From Pleionea sediminis (GTDB taxonomy: Bacteria; Pseudomonadota; Gammaproteobacteria; Enterobacterales; Kangiellaceae): a stretch of 64,000 bases of DNA. The notes beneath the pieces were generated by a model. That model did not search any database. It was not told the DNA's origin and was given only the letters and a program-made list of their open reading frames with translations. The stretch spans positions 1-64,000 of the forward strand of contig NZ_SUNB01000007.1 in NCBI RefSeq assembly GCF_007570825.1. The letters run 5' to 3'. Both the position numbers and the translations under genes were made by a program. Shown one piece after another: positions 42,850-52,369 of this stretch (position 1 is the first letter of the stretch; every line of letters begins with the position of its first letter).

Positions 42850-43695
42850 TTATCTATTTTTAGAATATTTTAAGAAATTTTCGCTATAAATATATTCACT
42901 CCACCCACCGGAATATAATATCTGTTTTTGCGGCGTGCCTAATAATCCAGAAATCAGGTTGACTATTGCCGTGACCCCCGAGCCACAGTAATGAACTGGT
43001 GTTAAATTTTTTCGAGATTGCCAGCGATTTTTGTGCCAGGCAATAGAGTGAAAATTTTCATTTGAATCGAAGTTTTCAAGCCACGGAAGATTTTCTGCGC
43101 CTGGAATGTGGCCTGCGATGGGATCAATTGGTTCATGCTCACCACGGAAGCGAATAGCCTCTCGCGCATCAATAAGTGCACTGGAGTTTAGGGCGTCATC
43201 TAAATGGCAAACGCTAATGGGCAACTTCACCGAAGTGAAATTGAAGTGGTCTTTTTTATGATGCGCTCTATTTACTTCGCTGTGAAGTTTTTTCCATGAT
43301 CGCCAACCGCCCGACAGGATACGAACTTTGTTAAAGCCAAAAAGCTGAAAAACAAACCAGGCTCGAGCAGCAAATGCGAGCTTGCCTTGATCGTAAAAGA
43401 CGATGGGTGTTTCTTGCGTTAAATTAAAGTGTTCACATATTTGGTTGAATTGTTGTTGCGTGACCATTGGATGTCGACTAGAAGTTGGAGTCGTTAGCGC
43501 TGAAAGATCTTTTTCGAGATCGAGATATTGCGCATCCGGAATATGTCCTTCGTTAAAAAACTCTACACCTTTTGCAGGCTTGTCGCCAATCGCCAGTTCG
43601 AAACGGCAGTCAAATATTTTTAACGGCAAGTGTTTTTTTTCTAATAAGTTGTTGAGTTCTGCGGGCTCAATAAATATGTCTGACCAATGCGCCAC
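42850..43695 (-). CDS. sseA: 3-mercaptopyruvate sulfurtransferase / rhodanese (SseA type)
   Basis: Two tandem rhodanese domains: the first is structural (LKIFDCRFELA; IVFYDQGKLAFAARAWFVF), the second has the active-site loop VHYCGSGVTA. The C-G-S-G-V-T pattern is typical of mercaptopyruvate sulfurtransferases. 281 residues. It transfers sulfane sulfur to thiols or cyanide; it may link to cysteine metabolism elsewhere in the window. It lies 31 bases from the RluA-type gene on the same strand. Confidence 0.88.
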   Translation of the reverse strand: MAHWSDIFIEPAELNNLLEKKHLPLKIFDCRFELAIGDKPAKGVEFFNEGHIPDAQYLDLEKDLSALTTPTSSRHPMVTQQQFNQICEHFNLTQETPIVFYDQGKLAFAARAWFVFQLFGFNKVRILSGGWRSWKKLHSEVNRAHHKKDHFNFTSVKLPISVCHLDDALNSSALIDAREAIRFRGEHEPIDPIAGHIPGAENLPWLENFDSNENFHSIAWHKNRWQSRKNLTPVHYCGSGVTAIVNLISGLLGTPQKQILYSGGWSEYIYSENFLKYSKNR

Positions 43696-43726
43696 AAGAT
43701 TTATCTTTGGTGAGTGAATGGTTCCT

Positions 43727-44365
43727 TTATTCTAAAAACTTTTCTAACGATAAGAAAGTGATCAATGAATTTGTTGACGGATGAGGTACTGTCAATTGTT
43801 GAGCATGAAGCATTAAGCGCTGCTGTTCATTCTGTGTACCAAATCCATAAAGTCGGCAACCGACAATGGGATGCCCGATTAATTGAGCATGAATTCTTAA
43901 TTGATGCGAGCGGCCGGTTATTGGCCGAAATTCAACAAGGGTATTGTCGTTAACGTAAGATAATCGTTTGAACTCTGTCATCGATGCTTTTCCCGAAATA
44001 AAACACAGTTTTTGTCGCGGTCGGTTTTCCCAGTCGGTTACTATGGGCAGTTCGATTTTTCCACTGTGACTTTTTAGGTAGCCGTGGAGTAAAGCTCGGT
44101 AAATTTTTTTCGTTTTTCTCTTTTGAAAAGCAATGCTTAATGTACGTTGAGCAGCTTTGGTTCGTGCAAAAACAATTAACCCAGATGTGTTGATATCAAG
44201 TCTATGAACGACGTAAACCGGAGGAATTTCGTCGTTTAACCAATGATACAGATTTTGAGTGTAGGCCGGAGTCTTTCCGGGAACGGAAGGTAGCCCGCTT
44301 GGTTTATCGATGACGATAAGATCATCATCGATATAGTTGATCCAATGCTCGGGAATGGTTGGCAT
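43727..44365 (-). CDS. RluA-type pseudouridine synthase
   Basis: Converts uridine to pseudouridine in rRNA or tRNA. The catalytic motif is VHRLDINTSGLIVFART (Asp in HRLD), with a further YRALLHGYL and RSHQLRIHAQLIGHPIVG. 212 residues, without an S4 domain, close to E. coli RluA in length. The exact target cannot be read from sequence. Part of a minus-strand run with cmoA, cmoB and the rhodanese gene. Confidence 0.88.
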   Translation of the reverse strand: MPTIPEHWINYIDDDLIVIDKPSGLPSVPGKTPAYTQNLYHWLNDEIPPVYVVHRLDINTSGLIVFARTKAAQRTLSIAFQKRKTKKIYRALLHGYLKSHSGKIELPIVTDWENRPRQKLCFISGKASMTEFKRLSYVNDNTLVEFRPITGRSHQLRIHAQLIGHPIVGCRLYGFGTQNEQQRLMLHAQQLTVPHPSTNSLITFLSLEKFLE

Positions 44366-44377
44366 GCTTTGGAGTTT

Positions 44378-45352
44378 TTAGGTTTCTGCAATTACCAAAG
44401 CGCGCTTGGGGGCGGGATGCCCTTCAATGGTAAAATTATGATCATTTGGATCCAGATAATCTTCAAGAGAGTGAAAGGTCATCCAGTCGGTTGCCCGCTG
44501 CTCAGATAATTGGGTTTGATCAACATTAACGGTTCTTGCGTTTCTGAAGCCACAGCGGGTTAACCAATGTTCTAGTGCTTTCGCAGAAGGAAGAAACCAG
44601 ACATTTCGCATTTGAGCATAACGTCCAGCCGGTAGAAAAACAGTTTGCTCATCGCCTTCAACAACAAGAGTTTCCAAGACCAATTGTCCGCCCGGTCGAA
44701 TCAACCTTTTTAAATGTTGGATATGCTCCATCGGTGAACGCCTGTGGTAAAGAACACCCATTGAGAAAACAGTATCAAAACCTTGTTTGCCCATATCGTC
44801 GGGCATATATTCAATCCCAACGGGCAAAAGATGAATGGGAAGTTGACCGGCATAATGTTTCATTACCTGGAATTGCATAAGAAACTTTTGCGATGGATCA
44901 ATGCCAATCACTAATTTGGCACCAGCGCCATGCATTCGCCAACAGTGGTAGCCGTTACCGCATCCGACGTCGAGAACGATTCGGTTTTCCAGCGGTTCAA
45001 TGTGATCTTTTAGTCGATCCCATTTCCAGTCGGAGCGCCATTCGGTATCAATGTGTAATCCGAAGAGCTCAAACGGGCCTTTGCGCCAAGGGTGTAAGGG
45101 CATTAATTTATCGCGAAGCATTTGCCGAACTTCGTCACTACAGTCTTTCTCTTCGCCAATACGAACCTGGTTTACAAAATCGATTGAAGAAGGGGACAGT
45201 TCAGGCAATGTTTTGAGGAGTTCAACCCACTCATTGAGTTCGCCATGAGTGTAGTCTAGAAATCGTCGGTTCAAACCTTCTCTTAATTCGTTGCTCCAAA
45301 AGTGCAAACGAGTTGTTTTAAGGTCGTTAAATAAATCGTCGAGAGCAATCAT
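44378..45352 (-). CDS. cmoB: tRNA U34 carboxymethyltransferase CmoB
   Basis: Uses carboxy-SAM to make cmo5U at the wobble base. Marks: LFNDLKTTRLHFWSNELREG, PWRKGPFELFGLHIDTEWRSDWKWDR, LDVGCGNGYHCWRMHGAGA (SAM site), GVLYHRRSPMEHIQHLKRL, and WFLPSAKALEHWL. 324 residues, as in E. coli. The start at 45352 overlaps the cmoA stop by four bases (ATGA), the standard arrangement. The upstream Met at 45373 lies within cmoA. Confidence 0.95.
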   Translation of the reverse strand: MIALDDLFNDLKTTRLHFWSNELREGLNRRFLDYTHGELNEWVELLKTLPELSPSSIDFVNQVRIGEEKDCSDEVRQMLRDKLMPLHPWRKGPFELFGLHIDTEWRSDWKWDRLKDHIEPLENRIVLDVGCGNGYHCWRMHGAGAKLVIGIDPSQKFLMQFQVMKHYAGQLPIHLLPVGIEYMPDDMGKQGFDTVFSMGVLYHRRSPMEHIQHLKRLIRPGGQLVLETLVVEGDEQTVFLPAGRYAQMRNVWFLPSAKALEHWLTRCGFRNARTVNVDQTQLSEQRATDWMTFHSLEDYLDPNDHNFTIEGHPAPKRALVIAET

Positions 45353-46080
45353 TTTATGGCGATGAAGGAGCAAAAGTTAAATTGTTGTTGCCAGATATCG
45401 GCACTTTTAAATCCCGATTGTTTTAACCGTTTTATGTGATCGTCAATGGTCTCGGGTACCAGCACATTTTCAAGTGCATTACGTTTTTGACTGATTTCCA
45501 GTTCACTGTATCCATTAGCGCGCTTAAAGTCATGATGGAGGTCGATGAGCAGCTGATTAAAGAGATTATCGGGTGATAATATTTTTTCCGATAATACTAA
45601 AACACCTCCAGGATTCAATCCTTGATAAATACGATCGATAATTACTTGGCGTTTTTCCAGTTCAATAAATTGAAGTGTGAAGTTAAGAACAACCATCGAG
45701 GCATTTTCGATCTTTTGGTCACTAATGTCGGCGCACGCGACAGTAATAGGCGTTTCGTGGTGATAAGACTCAACAAATAACTCACAGCGCTTTATCATAG
45801 CTTCAGAATTGTCGATGGCAATGACCTGACAGTTCTCTTTTTCGATGCCTTGGCTCATCGCCAGGCTTGCAGCGCCCAGGCTGCATCCCAAATCATAGCA
45901 ATGGGTATTTGCTGCTACGAATTTTTTAGCCAGTTGTTGGATACCGTGAATGATATTGTCATAGCCTGGCACTGAACGTTGGATCATGTCAGGGAAAACG
46001 GCTGCGACTTTTTCATCAAATTTAAATGGGTTGGCCGGTTGTTGACCTCGGTATATCGTGTCTTTTTGATTTGAACTCAT
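45349..46080 (-). CDS. cmoA: Carboxy-SAM synthase CmoA
   Basis: Makes carboxy-SAM from SAM and prephenate for CmoB. Marks: DTIYRGQQPANPFKFDEKVAAVFPDMI, VPGYDNIIHGIQQL, CYDLGCSLGAASLAMS and FTLQFI. 243 residues with the start at 46080 (MSSNQKD). It is in the same operon as cmoB, so cmo5U34 modification is intact in this organism. Confidence 0.95.
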   Translation of the reverse strand: MSSNQKDTIYRGQQPANPFKFDEKVAAVFPDMIQRSVPGYDNIIHGIQQLAKKFVAANTHCYDLGCSLGAASLAMSQGIEKENCQVIAIDNSEAMIKRCELFVESYHHETPITVACADISDQKIENASMVVLNFTLQFIELEKRQVIIDRIYQGLNPGGVLVLSEKILSPDNLFNQLLIDLHHDFKRANGYSELEISQKRNALENVLVPETIDDHIKRLKQSGFKSADIWQQQFNFCSFIAIK

Positions 46081-46217
46081 GAAGCTTACCACTGGAATAA
46101 CTGGCGCGAAGAATACCAGATTCTCGATATTTTAGCACCGATTGATAGCATAATTTGAAGCGATATTATGGCTTCATTTTAGTCAAAGGTAAGGTAATGA
46201 AGAAAAGAAGAAGTTAA

Positions 46218-46241
46218 CGAGAGTGGTAATGGCCGCTCTCG
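46218..46241 (-). terminator. Possible terminator after pepE
   Basis: CGAGAGTGG (46218-46226) pairs with CCGCTCTCG (46233-46241), one G-T wobble. The poly-T on the minus strand is short (TTAACTT), so efficiency is uncertain. Confidence 0.5.
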
Positions 46242-46257
46242 GATTAAACCATCAGTC

Positions 46258-46983
46258 TTAAGATTCTGACAGCAGGTAGTTGAGATGATCGTCTGCTGAG
46301 ATCGTTTCTTTTTTACCTGCTTTAAATCGATAGGCTGACTTACCGCCAACCAAGTGAAGCCGCTCCTGATTTACTTCAATACCGGTTCCCTCGGGTAAAC
46401 CAATGACAGTCGAATTGGGATTAACAGTCATATACTCAACTAATCGCTCTTCTCGAGTTTCGCCGTGAAAGCCGGGTGGATGTTGATCGATGTAATGAGG
46501 ATTAATTTGAAATGGCACCAAACGTAATGCATTGAAAGAAGGTGGCTGAACGATGGGCATATCATTGGTTGTGCGAATACTGGGGGCTGCAATGTTGGAG
46601 CCTGCACTCCACCCAATATAAGGTGTACCTGACATCACTTTATCGCGAATTAAACCAATTAAATCAAACTGGTACAACTGATGTAATAGGTGGAAGGTAT
46701 TGCCTCCGCCAACAATGATGCACGATGCTGTTTTAATCGCATGTTCTGGGTTTTCGGCCTGATGAATAGAGCTGATACGTAGTTCTGTTGACTCCAGCGC
46801 GCCTTGGACTCTTTTAAGGTATTGGTCAAAAGAAACACTGACGCCCGCAAACGGAATAAAAAGGGCATTTTTCGTTGCTTCTGGGTCCGTCTTGATTAAA
46901 AACTGGTCAATTAGTGGGAGAGCATGAACCAAGTATTGCGAATTTCCCTCTTTTGAGCTGCTTAGTAGAAGTAAGTTTCTCAT
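46258..46983 (-). CDS. pepE: Peptidase E (alpha-aspartyl dipeptidase)
   Basis: Serine peptidase cleaving Asp-X dipeptides. Marks: LLLLSSSKEGNSQYLVHALP, CIIVGGGNTFHLLHQLY, YIGWSAGSNIAAPSIRTTNDMPIV (catalytic Ser in GWSAG) and NPHYIDQHPPGFHGETREER. 241 residues. It stands alone between two intergenic regions. Confidence 0.9.
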   Translation of the reverse strand: MRNLLLLSSSKEGNSQYLVHALPLIDQFLIKTDPEATKNALFIPFAGVSVSFDQYLKRVQGALESTELRISSIHQAENPEHAIKTASCIIVGGGNTFHLLHQLYQFDLIGLIRDKVMSGTPYIGWSAGSNIAAPSIRTTNDMPIVQPPSFNALRLVPFQINPHYIDQHPPGFHGETREERLVEYMTVNPNSTVIGLPEGTGIEVNQERLHLVGGKSAYRFKAGKKETISADDHLNYLLSES

Positions 46984-47114
46984 AACGACAGTCCCGAATC
47001 ACGAAAAGTTCTAGTGTAACGCAATTTGACTTTATGCACGATAAGAAGCATGAGTTCTGTTCGTCAATATGTTAAATTGCACGCGAAATTTAAAACTCGG
47101 TTGAAAATTGAGAT

Positions 47115-48080
47115 ATGAAAGTTTTCCAAAACACCTTAGAAATGATTGGTAATACGCCACTAGTTAAAGTGAATCACATTGACACCGGCTGTTGTGATTT
47201 GTATTTAAAGTTAGAACTAATGAATCCAGGTAATTCCATTAAAGACAGAATTGCTTTAAGTATGATTGAAGCAGCAGAGAAAGAAGGAAAAATTCGTCCT
47301 GGAGATACTTTAATTGAAGCGACAGCAGGAAACACTGGTTTGGGTTTGGCTTTAGTTGCAGCTCAGAAAGGCTATCGTTTGATTATCGTAATGCCTGATA
47401 AAATGAGCATGGAAAAAGAATACAATGTTCGTGCAATGGGCGCGGATGTCATACGTACACGTTCTGATGTTAATAAAGGGCACCCAGAATATTATCAAGA
47501 TGTCGCCGCTCGTATTGCTGAAGAAGAAAACGCATTTTTTATTAATCAGTTTTCTAACGAAGCGAACTGGAAAGCGCATTACGAAACAACGGCGCCCGAA
47601 ATTTGGCGAGACCTGGACGGTAAAGTTGATGCGTTTGTTTGTGGCGTCGGCTCCGGTGGTACCTTGACTGGCGTTGGGCGATTCCTGAAAGAGAAAAATC
47701 CAAATTTTGAAATGGTTTTAGCGGATCCTGAAGGTTCGATCTTAACGCATTATCATGAGACAGGTGAAATGATCGAGCCAGGCAGCTGGATCGTAGAAGG
47801 TATTGGTGAAGACTTTATTCCTGATATCTGTGATATGAGTTTAGTAGATGCGGCTTACACAGTTTCCGATAAAGAAGCTTTAAACGTAGCACGTGATGTG
47901 TTGATGAAGGAAGGCATTATGGCGGGTTCATCAAGCGGAACGCTTATTGCGGGTGCATTAAAATATTGTCGTGATCAGAAGACTCCAAAAACAGTAGTGA
48001 CTCTCGCCTGTGATACAGGAAATCGCTATTTATCGAAAATGTACAATGATGATTGGATGAAAGAGAACCAATATCTGTAA
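47115..48080 (+). CDS. Cystathionine beta-synthase-like PLP enzyme
   Basis: First step of reverse transsulfuration (homocysteine + serine to cystathionine). The PLP lysine is in NPGNSIKDRIALSM; TAGNTGLGLALVAA and GVGSGGTLTGVGRFL bind phosphate. The SIVEGIGEDFIPD-type segment (WIVEGIGEDFIPDICD) and DTGNRYLSKM are typical of the bacterial CBS group, distinct from the CysK at 23370. 321 residues, without regulatory CBS domains. It lies 24 bases before a cystathionine lyase-type gene. Confidence 0.85.
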   Translation: MKVFQNTLEMIGNTPLVKVNHIDTGCCDLYLKLELMNPGNSIKDRIALSMIEAAEKEGKIRPGDTLIEATAGNTGLGLALVAAQKGYRLIIVMPDKMSMEKEYNVRAMGADVIRTRSDVNKGHPEYYQDVAARIAEEENAFFINQFSNEANWKAHYETTAPEIWRDLDGKVDAFVCGVGSGGTLTGVGRFLKEKNPNFEMVLADPEGSILTHYHETGEMIEPGSWIVEGIGEDFIPDICDMSLVDAAYTVSDKEALNVARDVLMKEGIMAGSSSGTLIAGALKYCRDQKTPKTVVTLACDTGNRYLSKMYNDDWMKENQYL

Positions 48081-48113
48081 TTAACTTTTAACTCACGTTA
48101 TAGAGTGAATGCA

Positions 48114-49277
48114 ATGCAAGATACCAAAGATTTAAAATTTGATACTCGGGTCATTCATGCCGGTCAGGCACCTGATCCAACAACGGGGGCTGTTATGCCT
48201 CCAATTTACCAAACATCAACCTACGTGCAAAAAAGTCCGGGTGAACATACAGGTTTTGAGTATTCACGCAGTCAAAACCCAACTCGTTTTGCTTACGAAC
48301 GTTGTGTTGCCGATTTAGAAGGTGGTAAACAGGGATATGCCTTTGCTTCTGGAATGGCTGCAACAGCAACTATTTTAGAATTACTTGATGCGGGAGATCA
48401 TGTTATTGCAATGGATGATCTGTACGGCGGCACTTTTCGTTTATTTGATAAAGTAAGAAAGCGCTCCGCAAACATAGAATTCTCGTTTGAAGACTTAAGC
48501 GACTTAAGTCATTTGGAAAAAGCATTACGGCCTAATACTAAAATGATTTGGATTGAATCACCGACGAATCCAATGTTGAAAGTGGTCGATCTTAAAAAAA
48601 TTGCAGAATTTGCAAAAAAACACGATTTGATTGCTGTTGCAGATAACACATTTGCGACGCCATACAATCAGCGTCCATTGGCATTAGGGTTTGATATCGT
48701 TATGCACTCTGCGACCAAGTACATTAATGGACACTCGGATATGGTTGGCGGAATTGCTGTCGTTGGTGATAATGATGATTTGCGTGAACGTCTGGCGTTT
48801 TTACAAAATTCTGCTGGTGCAGTAGCCGGGCCATTTGACAGTTATTTGGCGTTGCGTGGTGTAAAAACACTGTCATTAAGAATGCAACGTCACAACGAAT
48901 CTGGATTGCGCATAGCAAACTGGTTAGAAGCTCACCCTGAAGTTGAGAAAGTTTATTATCCTGGACTCGACTCTCACCCTCAACACGCATTGGCAGCGGA
49001 GCAGATGAGTGGATTTGGAGGAATGATTTCGATTGTAGTGCGCGGTGGACTGGCGAAAGCGAAAAGCTTTATGGAAAACCTCAATGTCTTTACGTTGGCT
49101 GAGAGCTTGGGCGGCGTGGAAAGTCTTGTTAATCATCCTGCGATCATGACGCATGCTTCAGTTCCAAAAGATATTCGAAAGGCATTGGGCATAATCGATG
49201 GTCTTGTGCGTCTTTCGGTTGGAATTGAAGATCCTGAAGATTTGATGAAAGATATCGATCAAGCATTACGAAAATAA
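48114..49277 (+). CDS. Cystathionine gamma-lyase / gamma-synthase family PLP enzyme
   Basis: Cys/Met-metabolism PLP family. Marks: TRVIHAGQAPDPTTGAVMPP, YSRSQNPTRFAYERCVADLE, FASGMAAT, HSATKYINGHSDMVGG (PLP lysine), and TLAESLGGVESLVNHPAIMTHAS. The ATG at 48114 or the GTG at 48105 could be the start. Pairing with a CBS-like gene argues for the gamma-lyase direction (cystathionine to cysteine). A terminator follows at 49298. Confidence 0.88.
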   Translation: MQDTKDLKFDTRVIHAGQAPDPTTGAVMPPIYQTSTYVQKSPGEHTGFEYSRSQNPTRFAYERCVADLEGGKQGYAFASGMAATATILELLDAGDHVIAMDDLYGGTFRLFDKVRKRSANIEFSFEDLSDLSHLEKALRPNTKMIWIESPTNPMLKVVDLKKIAEFAKKHDLIAVADNTFATPYNQRPLALGFDIVMHSATKYINGHSDMVGGIAVVGDNDDLRERLAFLQNSAGAVAGPFDSYLALRGVKTLSLRMQRHNESGLRIANWLEAHPEVEKVYYPGLDSHPQHALAAEQMSGFGGMISIVVRGGLAKAKSFMENLNVFTLAESLGGVESLVNHPAIMTHASVPKDIRKALGIIDGLVRLSVGIEDPEDLMKDIDQALRK

Positions 49278-49297
49278 TTTTGTTATTTGAGTAAATG

Positions 49298-49326
49298 AAA
49301 AAGCCGCTTACGAAGCGGCTTTTTTG
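49298..49326 (+). terminator. Intrinsic terminator after the transsulfuration pair
   Basis: AAAAAGCCGCTT and AAGCGGCTTTTTT pair around ACG, with a T-run. Confidence 0.92.
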
Positions 49327-49411
49327 TAATAGTGTATTTTTTCTAACAATGTGTATGAATTGTGTAAGCCCTATGTATTGTGGGGCGGACTGAAAGTGAC
49401 AACATTAAGTT

Positions 49412-50320
49412 CTACTCTTTATCGAACTTTAAAAGGTTAGCGGGTGCGTATTGATCGGTTAAAAGATCGCTGGTTTGATCCCAATCTTTTTTGGTCTGGA
49501 TGTGATCGAGCAGCCAGTCAACGTCGACTCCATATTGCTCAAAAGTTGATTCCCATCGTGTAGCGTTTAATTCTAACTTGCTTAGTTTAATAAGCGGTTG
49601 TTGAGCCGGCGCGAGAACGATTCGGTTTCCTGTATTTTTCCGTTTAACATTGTAAAAATCGCCGTATACTGAATGATAAGTAGCCGACTCATAGGCATAG
49701 AGCTTACTCTGACTGAATGTATTTGCCGTAATTATTCCAGTTTCCGACAGAACAGATTTAACCTCTTGTAGAAACTCTTGAGTCATCAAATGTTCTGGAA
49801 TGTAATCGCCATTAAATGCGTCCAAAATTATCCAGTCGAAGGATTCCTTTTTTAAGGCGGCACGTTTTATAAATAGACGGCCATCTCTTTCAACGGTTTT
49901 AATTCTCGGACTTTCCTGATACTCAAAATATTGTTTTGCTAACTTGATTACGGCAGGATCGATTTCTACCGAAGTGATTTCGGCGTTCGGTAGCATTTCA
50001 GAAAGTGCCATTGGAAGGGTGCCACCGCCGAGTCCGATAACCAGTATTTTTTCTGGATTGGCGTTGTACAGTAATCCTGTCAAAATAAGTTTGGTGTAAG
50101 AAAAAACAAATCTTTTGGGATCATTTTCATCTTTGCAAGTTTGATACGGTGGATTTTCTTTTCGTGTTTCGAAAACTAAACAAGTGAGATCACCTTCTTT
50201 GACGACACTAATATTTCGGTACAATGACTTTTCGGTATGAACAGTCTTCGCATCAGCGTATGCGAGTAAACTGACTGTCACGAGTAATACTGACACGCAA
50301 AATAGAACAGGTTTATGCAT
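49412..50320 (-). CDS. Exported spermidine synthase-like protein
   Basis: The start at 50320 (MHKPVLFCVSVLLVTVSLLA) gives a signal peptide and overlaps the upstream gene by eight bases. The fold is the Rossmann methyltransferase/aminopropyltransferase of SpeE (LVIGLGGGTLPMALSEMLPNAEITSVEIDPAV; DWIILDAFNGDYIPEHLM). Export makes a normal polyamine role unlikely; such proteins are usually joined to a membrane partner, here 50313-50945. 302 residues. Substrate unknown. Confidence 0.8.
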   Translation of the reverse strand: MHKPVLFCVSVLLVTVSLLAYADAKTVHTEKSLYRNISVVKEGDLTCLVFETRKENPPYQTCKDENDPKRFVFSYTKLILTGLLYNANPEKILVIGLGGGTLPMALSEMLPNAEITSVEIDPAVIKLAKQYFEYQESPRIKTVERDGRLFIKRAALKKESFDWIILDAFNGDYIPEHLMTQEFLQEVKSVLSETGIITANTFSQSKLYAYESATYHSVYGDFYNVKRKNTGNRIVLAPAQQPLIKLSKLELNATRWESTFEQYGVDVDWLLDHIQTKKDWDQTSDLLTDQYAPANLLKFDKE

Positions 50321-50945
50321 GGTTGCCTTCCAGTATAAGGCGATTGCCTGCAAGGTAATGTCTTGCAATTGCCGATAATCCGCAGCACAGATAGGTAGCA
50401 AAGATAAACCAAAGTATGGTGTTTATTTCGAACCAAAGTACGAGATAAAACGAGGTCATAATAGTACCTAATGCGCTACCGATGGTTGAAACGAAATATA
50501 AAAATCCAGCCGTTTGGCCACTGCTTTCAGCATTGATGACCAATAATCGAACGGAATATGGAGCAATCATACCCATAACGACGGTTGGTAAGAAAAATAA
50601 TCCGCTGGCACCAAGTAATGAGCCATATCTGGGATCGGAAAAGTGTTCAAAAATCCACTCCATGATGGCTTCGCCAAAAAATATCATGGGTAACAAGAGT
50701 AATGCTGAGCCTAAAAATAAGGAGCCGTATTTTAAATTATTGGGAGAACGAATTGACCATCGTCCGCCGAGTAAGTAGCCAATAGAAAGCGCTAACATAA
50801 AAATAGTGATAATACTGCCCCAAACATAAATACTACCACCAAAGAAAGGAGCCATTATTCTGCCTCCTAAAAGTTCGACGGTCATTATGGAAAAGCCAGA
50901 GCAAAAAGCTAAAAATAAAATGTGCGCGCGATACATATATTTCAA
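50313..50945 (-). CDS. Membrane partner of the spermidine synthase-like protein
   Basis: Six or so helices in 210 residues (SGFSIMTVELLGGRIMAPFFGGS at the start, the typical beginning of the MFS-like half of fused MFS/spermidine-synthase proteins; IMVVGM-type turns later). In many bacteria the two parts are one polypeptide; here they are separate genes with an 8-base overlap and the soluble part has its own signal peptide. The substrate is unknown. Confidence 0.8.
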   Translation of the reverse strand: MKYMYRAHILFLAFCSGFSIMTVELLGGRIMAPFFGGSIYVWGSIITIFMLALSIGYLLGGRWSIRSPNNLKYGSLFLGSALLLLPMIFFGEAIMEWIFEHFSDPRYGSLLGASGLFFLPTVVMGMIAPYSVRLLVINAESSGQTAGFLYFVSTIGSALGTIMTSFYLVLWFEINTILWFIFATYLCCGLSAIARHYLAGNRLILEGNHA

Positions 50946-51015
50946 CCTATTTTATTGTTGTCAGGTATCCTAACATTATTTTGTTGATTGGTTGAGAGAA
51001 TAAAGTAACCATGAT

Positions 51016-52098
51016 TTACAGAATTGTTTTCTGAATAAGTTCGTTGTATTTTGATTTGAGAGCACTCCATAAATAAGGTTTTAAAGTGTCGTTACTTTCC
51101 TGAAGGCCATTTTCATAAATGTCGACTAGTTTTTGAACAAGTAGTGACGAATCCTTGCCTGTGTTGGAGTATAAACATTGAGTTGGAACATATTCTGGAT
51201 AAGCCACCCGTTCTGGGCAGAGGGGAATACAACCCTCGGCCATCGCCTCCTGTAGGGCAAGCCCTTGAAAGTCGTGGTACGCACTTGAAACAACAATATC
51301 GGATTCCCTTAAACACAGTTCATAATTTTCCCGTGATTGAAATCCCCAACGTTTTATGTGGGCAATGAGTTTAGTTTTTGCTTCATCAAAAATTGGTGGT
51401 ATTTTGCGAAATGTTTGCCCAACAATATTGACTTCAAAAGGAATGTTTCGCTGTTGGAGTTCAATTAACGCCTGAAAAAAATCTTCCGGATTTTTATCGT
51501 ATTCCCATCGATGGTTCCACAAAATTTTAAGGGGTTTATGGGCTTCTAATTTCCGTGGGGTTATGACCTCTCGGTTGATGGGAACTGGCAGTACGGCCGT
51601 TTTATGATTGATAGATTCGAGCAGACTTTCGGGGATACCGTCGGGTAATTTTTTTAATAGTTTTTCAGCACCAGCCATAAATGTTGATTTGTTGTAGTTG
51701 GAGTTAAAAACGACTTGAGTTGCGCAGGCTGCATTGTAAATTGCGAGAAGTTCCAGATGCACATCTTGTTGTTGTTTTTGTGAAAGTGGATAGGCAAATT
51801 GATTTTCATGGAAGTAAACAATGGTTGGTGTTGCAGCCAAATTTGGACGAAATCCCTTTAGCGCGCTTATATCTACCATCGATGTGGCTATTATCAAGGA
51901 GTAGGTGGTGTTTAATTCTGAATAGTTCCCCAATCCCCACGTGAGGCTATTGCCTCGTACTCGCCAGGCAAAATGTCGTGCCGGCAAAGTTAAATAGGTC
52001 CATTCATAGTCATCAAGTTCTGATTGTAGCAACTTACACCAATACCGGTGGCTAGGTGTATCGTAGGAAGATAAGAGTAATACTCGTGGTTTGGTCAT
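51016..52098 (-). CDS. Glycosyltransferase with DUF3524 domain (queuosine mannosyltransferase-like)
   Basis: The N-terminal half (LLLSSYDTPSHRYWCKLLQS; YLTLPARHFAWRVRGN) is the DUF3524 / tRNA-queuosine alpha-mannosyltransferase-like domain, the C-terminal half a GT-B fold with LKILWNHRWEYDKNPEDFF and DIVVSSAYHDFQGLALQEAMAEGCIPLCP. 360 residues. In animals the related enzyme mannosylates queuosine in tRNA-Asp; the same role in bacteria is an inference. Other tRNA-modification genes (cmoAB, mnmC) are within 10 kb. Confidence 0.8.
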   Translation of the reverse strand: MTKPRVLLLSSYDTPSHRYWCKLLQSELDDYEWTYLTLPARHFAWRVRGNSLTWGLGNYSELNTTYSLIIATSMVDISALKGFRPNLAATPTIVYFHENQFAYPLSQKQQQDVHLELLAIYNAACATQVVFNSNYNKSTFMAGAEKLLKKLPDGIPESLLESINHKTAVLPVPINREVITPRKLEAHKPLKILWNHRWEYDKNPEDFFQALIELQQRNIPFEVNIVGQTFRKIPPIFDEAKTKLIAHIKRWGFQSRENYELCLRESDIVVSSAYHDFQGLALQEAMAEGCIPLCPERVAYPEYVPTQCLYSNTGKDSSLLVQKLVDIYENGLQESNDTLKPYLWSALKSKYNELIQKTIL

Positions 52099-52189
52099 TA
52101 AAAGATGCCTTTATGAGCAATGTTTTCGGTATTTTTGCGTGCTTAAATATCTCAATAGTTTACTTTGTTAGGATATTCGCCCTTGTTCT

Positions 52190-52207
52190 TGTAAGAGATA
52201 TCTCACA
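52190..52207. promoter_or_regulatory. GacA-type upstream activating site
   Basis: TGTAAG (52190-52195), six bases, CTCACA (52202-52207): one mismatch from TGTAAG-N6-CTTACA, the GacA box in front of rsmY/rsmZ/csrB genes. It is about 180 bases before the likely RNA start. It overlaps a longer perfect palindrome (52197-52222: arms GATATCTCACA / TGTGAGATATC, 4-base gap). Confidence 0.7.
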
Positions 52208-52369
52208 GAGTTGTGAGATATCCTAGTGATAATGCTTGAGTGAAAGGGACAAAAACCGACACGCTGTTTTGTAACATATTGAATATAAAGAATAAAGCTG
52301 CATTGTATAAGTTGTCTCCTAGGATTGAGTTTACGATTTTTTTAATTTCCGGGATTGTTAAAAATCATC

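Noticed and set aside
46198-46216. Tiny ORF (ATG AAG AAA ...) before the pepE terminator
   Set aside because: Six codons only, no evidence of function.
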